NCBI GenBank assembly: GCA_046045995.1
Contig: JBJOKR010000070.1
Location: forward strand, 1-21,014
Source of the DNA: Indioceanicola sp046045995
GTDB lineage: Bacteria > Pseudomonadota > Alphaproteobacteria > Azospirillales > Azospirillaceae
Direction of reading: 5' to 3'
DNA: 21,014 nt
Below, piece by piece: positions 20,460 to 21,014 of this stretch; position 1 is the stretch's first letter; every line of letters starts with the position of its first letter. Made by a program: the position numbers and the translations under genes. The notes beneath the pieces were generated by a model, which was not told the origin of the DNA, made no database searches, and saw only the letters and a list, made by a program, of their open reading frames with translations.

Positions 20460-21014
20460 ATGTCCAGCAAGCCCAGCCTTCAGCACAGCACAGATGTCGT
20501 CATCATCGGCGCCGGTCCCGTCGGCCTGTTCGCCGTGTTCGAATGCGGCATGCTGAAGATGAAATGCCATGTGGTGGACGCGCTGGACATGCTGGGCGGG
20601 CAGTGCACGGCGCTGTATCCGGAAAAGCCGATCTATGACATCCCCGCCCATCCCGCCATCGACGGGGCGGACCTGATCGACCGGCTGACGGAACAGGCCG
20701 CCCCCTTCGCCCCCGCCTACCACCTCGGCCAGCAGGTGACGACCCTGGACCGCACCGCGGATGGCTGGCGCGTCGGTACCGACAAGGGCACGGTGATCGA
20801 TGCCAAGGCGGTGATCATCGCCGCCGGCGTCGGCGCCTTCGGTCCCAACAAGCCCCCGCTGGAGGGGCTGGAGCGGTTCGAGGGCACGGGCATCTTCTAC
20901 CTGGTCAAGCGCCGCCAGGATTTCGCGGGCAAGCGCATCGTCATCGCCGGCGGCGGCGACAGCGCCGTGGACTGGGCCATCTCCCTGGCGGAGGTGGCGG
21001 AGCAGGTGATGGTG
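20460..21014 (+). CDS. Ferredoxin/flavodoxin-NADP+ reductase, thioredoxin-reductase-like (5' part)
   Basis: The first 185 codons of a flavoprotein, open to the window edge. After a polar lead, DVVIIGAGPVGLFAVFE (12-28) is the FAD-binding GxGxxG fold. GGQCTALYPEKPIYDIPAHP (47-66) is the signature of the thioredoxin-reductase-like ferredoxin-NADP reductases (EC 1.18.1.2) of Bacillus and many alphaproteobacteria; thioredoxin reductases themselves have a CxxC motif in their NADP domain. VIIAAGVGAFGP closes the first FAD segment, and VIAGGGDSAVDWAISLAE (165-182) starts the NADPH domain. It exchanges electrons between NADPH and ferredoxin or flavodoxin. ATG 20460 fits the family N-terminus, although only a weak GAG precedes it. 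About half of the expected roughly 340 residues is present. Confidence 0.93.
   Translation, partial: MSSKPSLQHSTDVVIIGAGPVGLFAVFECGMLKMKCHVVDALDMLGGQCTALYPEKPIYDIPAHPAIDGADLIDRLTEQAAPFAPAYHLGQQVTTLDRTADGWRVGTDKGTVIDAKAVIIAAGVGAFGPNKPPLEGLERFEGTGIFYLVKRRQDFAGKRIVIAGGGDSAVDWAISLAEVAEQVMV

Noticed and set aside
1..21014. CRISPR array, tRNA, rRNA or insertion sequence
   Set aside because: No regularly spaced repeats, no cloverleaf with a CCA-type end, no rRNA-like conserved stretches and no transposase frame or paired terminal repeats were seen; a covariance-model scan could still find a small RNA.

Overview
The window is about 70% GC and densely packed with short gaps. It looks like a chromosomal segment of an alphaproteobacterium, most likely Rhodospirillales close to Azospirillum or Niveispirillum. 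This rests on recalled family resemblance, not a search. Supporting traits are a System I cytochrome c maturation cluster in the order ccmC-D-E-F-G-H-I, a tsaE-amgK-murU operon, a thioredoxin-reductase-like ferredoxin-NADP reductase and a Rhizobium-etli-type asparaginase. No rRNA, tRNA, CRISPR array, transposase or phage gene was seen.

Layout. 1-245: intergenic, with a 15-bp tandem repeat and a long REP-like inverted repeat. 246-1328 (-): unrecognised protein made of two related halves, divergent from an AlkB-family dioxygenase (1452-2117). 2273-8789 (+): the ccm cluster, interrupted between ccmE and ccmF by a nested REP/BIME palindrome (4011-4105). 8861-8977: three hairpins in a convergent gap. 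8969-10334 (-): a secreted proline-rich protein of unknown function and a SpoU-type RNA methyltransferase. 10539-14668 (+): asparaginase, quinone oxidoreductase, TraB/GumN protein and a stand-alone RibD-type reductase, closed by a clear terminator. 14837-15472 (-) and 15620-15907 (+): two divergent unknown genes around a 19-bp Fur-type palindrome. 15938-19293 (-): tsaE, amgK, murU and an endonuclease/exonuclease/phosphatase (EEP) protein. 19451-20323 (+): a DUF4160-DUF2442 pair resembling a toxin-antitoxin module. 20460 to the window end (+): 5' part of a ferredoxin-NADP reductase.

How the genes work together. CcmC, D and E load and deliver heme. CcmG and CcmH keep the apocytochrome CXXCH cysteines reduced, and CcmF with CcmI ligates the heme. 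CcmA and CcmB, normally also needed, are not in the window. AmgK and MurU form the known recycling bypass that turns N-acetylmuramic acid into UDP-MurNAc; TsaE belongs to t6A tRNA modification and is translationally coupled to amgK. The points most worth a second look are the Fur-type operator in front of an unknown gene, the extended DUF4160 protein paired with a DUF2442 protein ending in an AT-hook-like tail, the REP structure inside the ccm cluster, and the two-domain unknown protein at 246-1328.
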